64,000 bases of DNA from Aestuariivivens sediminicola (GTDB lineage Bacteria > Bacteroidota > Bacteroidia > Flavobacteriales > Flavobacteriaceae): positions 310,001-374,000 of the forward strand of contig NZ_JAKMCM010000002.1 in assembly GCF_022662015.1 (NCBI RefSeq), given 5' to 3'. Every line of letters begins with the position of its first letter. Position 1 is the first letter of the stretch. Both the position numbers and the translations under genes were made by a program. Below, piece by piece: positions 63,200 to 64,000 of this stretch. The notes below the pieces were generated by a model. It worked only from the letters and a program-made list of their open reading frames with translations, ran no database searches and was not told the DNA's origin.

Positions 63200-64000
63200 A
63201 TGACAAGAGAGCAAAAAGATAATTTGTTTGTACTGGTTAAGTCCTTATCGAAGTCCGAAAAAAGACAATTCAAGCTTTATGTAGGTAGACTGGGCGTTAA
63301 CGAGGATTCAAAGTTCTTAACCCTATTCAATATAATGGATAAACTTTCAGTTTATGACGAGACCGCTATATTGAAAAAAGGGATTGTTAAAAAGCAGCAA
63401 TTATCGAATTTAAAAGCCCATCTCTACAAACAGATATTGATTAGCTTAAGGCTAAATCCATCACATCAGAATATTCGAATTCAGATTCGTGAACAACTCG
63501 ATTTTGCTACTATTCTTTATCATAAGGGCTTGTACAAGCAAAGTCTTAAAATTTTGGATAAGGCCAAAAATTTAGCTATCGCCAATGAAGAGAAGAATGT
63601 AGCCTATGAAATTGTTGAGCTCGAAAAGGTTATTGAATCTCAATATATTACAAGAAGTATAAGTAATCGCGCCGACGAACTCACTATTCAGGCCAAGGAA
63701 CTGAGCCTGCAGAACGTGCTGGCCAGTAAATTATCGAATCTTTCCTTACAACTCTACGGTTTGTTTCTTAAAACGGGCTATGTAAAGAATGATACAGAAC
63801 ATCAGATAATTACCAAATACTTTAATAACCGGCTTCCGAAATACGATATCAATAAATTGGGTTTTCGCGAAAAATTGTGGTTGTATAAATCGTACCTCTG
63901 GTACAGTTTTTTAACTGTCGATTTTCTGTCATGCTATAAATACGCTTCCAAATGGGTTGATCTCTTCTATGAGAATCAGGATATGATTGTACTAAATCCA
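63200..64000 (+). CDS. Unrecognised helical-repeat protein, C-terminus cut by window end
   Basis: An ORF open from the ATG at 63200 to the window edge (267 codons visible) starting MTREQKDNLFVLVKSLSKSEKR. It has no signal peptide or membrane segment and is rich in Lys, Leu, Ile and Asn, with helical stretches such as LYHKGLYKQSLKILDKAKNLAIANEEKNVAYEIVELEKV that look like TPR-type repeats. I do not recognise a named family. Being divergent from leuA with a palindrome between them, it may share regulation. Codon use is like its neighbours, so it is a real gene. Confidence 0.75.
   Translation, partial: MTREQKDNLFVLVKSLSKSEKRQFKLYVGRLGVNEDSKFLTLFNIMDKLSVYDETAILKKGIVKKQQLSNLKAHLYKQILISLRLNPSHQNIRIQIREQLDFATILYHKGLYKQSLKILDKAKNLAIANEEKNVAYEIVELEKVIESQYITRSISNRADELTIQAKELSLQNVLASKLSNLSLQLYGLFLKTGYVKNDTEHQIITKYFNNRLPKYDINKLGFREKLWLYKSYLWYSFLTVDFLSCYKYASKWVDLFYENQDMIVLNP

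Noticed and set aside
1-64000. tRNA genes, CRISPR arrays, integrase or transposase genes, attachment sites
   Set aside because: None seen on either strand; the accessory-looking sugar region shows no mobile-element boundary, so recent transfer is not supported by the sequence alone.

Overview
The window reads as chromosome of a flavobacterium (family Flavobacteriaceae, probably marine). Seen directly: TonB-dependent outer-membrane receptors with carboxypeptidase-regulatory N-termini, three GLPGLI-family proteins, many lipoproteins, Bacteroidota-type -7 boxes (TAnnTTTG), almost no Shine-Dalgarno sequences, a SAM-II riboswitch with an enlarged loop, and an arginine operon built around an argF'-type transcarbamylase. 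No tRNA, rRNA, CRISPR array, prophage or insertion sequence was seen.

Layout. 1-6376: the start of a sensor kinase (minus), a probable operator of three 10-bp-spaced GTTAAC sites, three GLPGLI-family genes and a TonB-type outer-membrane protein, closed by a hairpin of repeated 20-mers. 6565-8022: metK with its own terminator and a SAM-II type riboswitch. 8143-15448: the isoleucine/valine operon ilvD-ilvB-ilvN-ilvC-ilvA, preceded by a short Ile/Leu/Val-rich leader ORF and an intrinsic terminator (probable attenuator). 15465-46977: about 31 kb of sugar-oxidation genes. 47329-59794: an arginine/proline operon (GNAT, argG, argC, proC, argD, proA, proB, argF', argB, argE-like, argH, esterase) preceded by an Arg-rich leader ORF. 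59914-64000: a TauE/SafE exporter, leuA-leuB on the minus strand without leuC/leuD, and the first part of an unrecognised helical protein.

The sugar region is the most interesting part. It holds four DUF1080 (3-keto-disaccharide hydrolase family) proteins, four Gfo/Idh/MocA oxidoreductases, three xylose-isomerase-like TIM barrels, a GMC flavoprotein with a 3Fe-4S-type cysteine triad plus its Tat-signal small subunit, two large beta-propeller dehydrogenase-like proteins each fused to a c-type cytochrome domain (one also to ThuA, PKD and a C-terminal beta domain), an azurin lipoprotein, a solo TonB receptor, an MFS permease, an AraC regulator, a TMEM220-family membrane protein, a formylglycine-enzyme-like protein and a vanadium haloperoxidase. 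I infer that a glycoside is imported, oxidised at a ring hydroxyl in the periplasm with electrons passed to cytochrome c/azurin, cleaved as a 3-keto-glycoside, and the keto sugar reduced or isomerised partly in the periplasm and partly in the cytoplasm. The individual families are known; the combination and the five-domain fusion are what deserve study.

In the arginine operon the transcarbamylase carries Ala at the position that separates acetyl- from succinyl-ornithine enzymes, which predicts a succinylated pathway begun by the GNAT protein.
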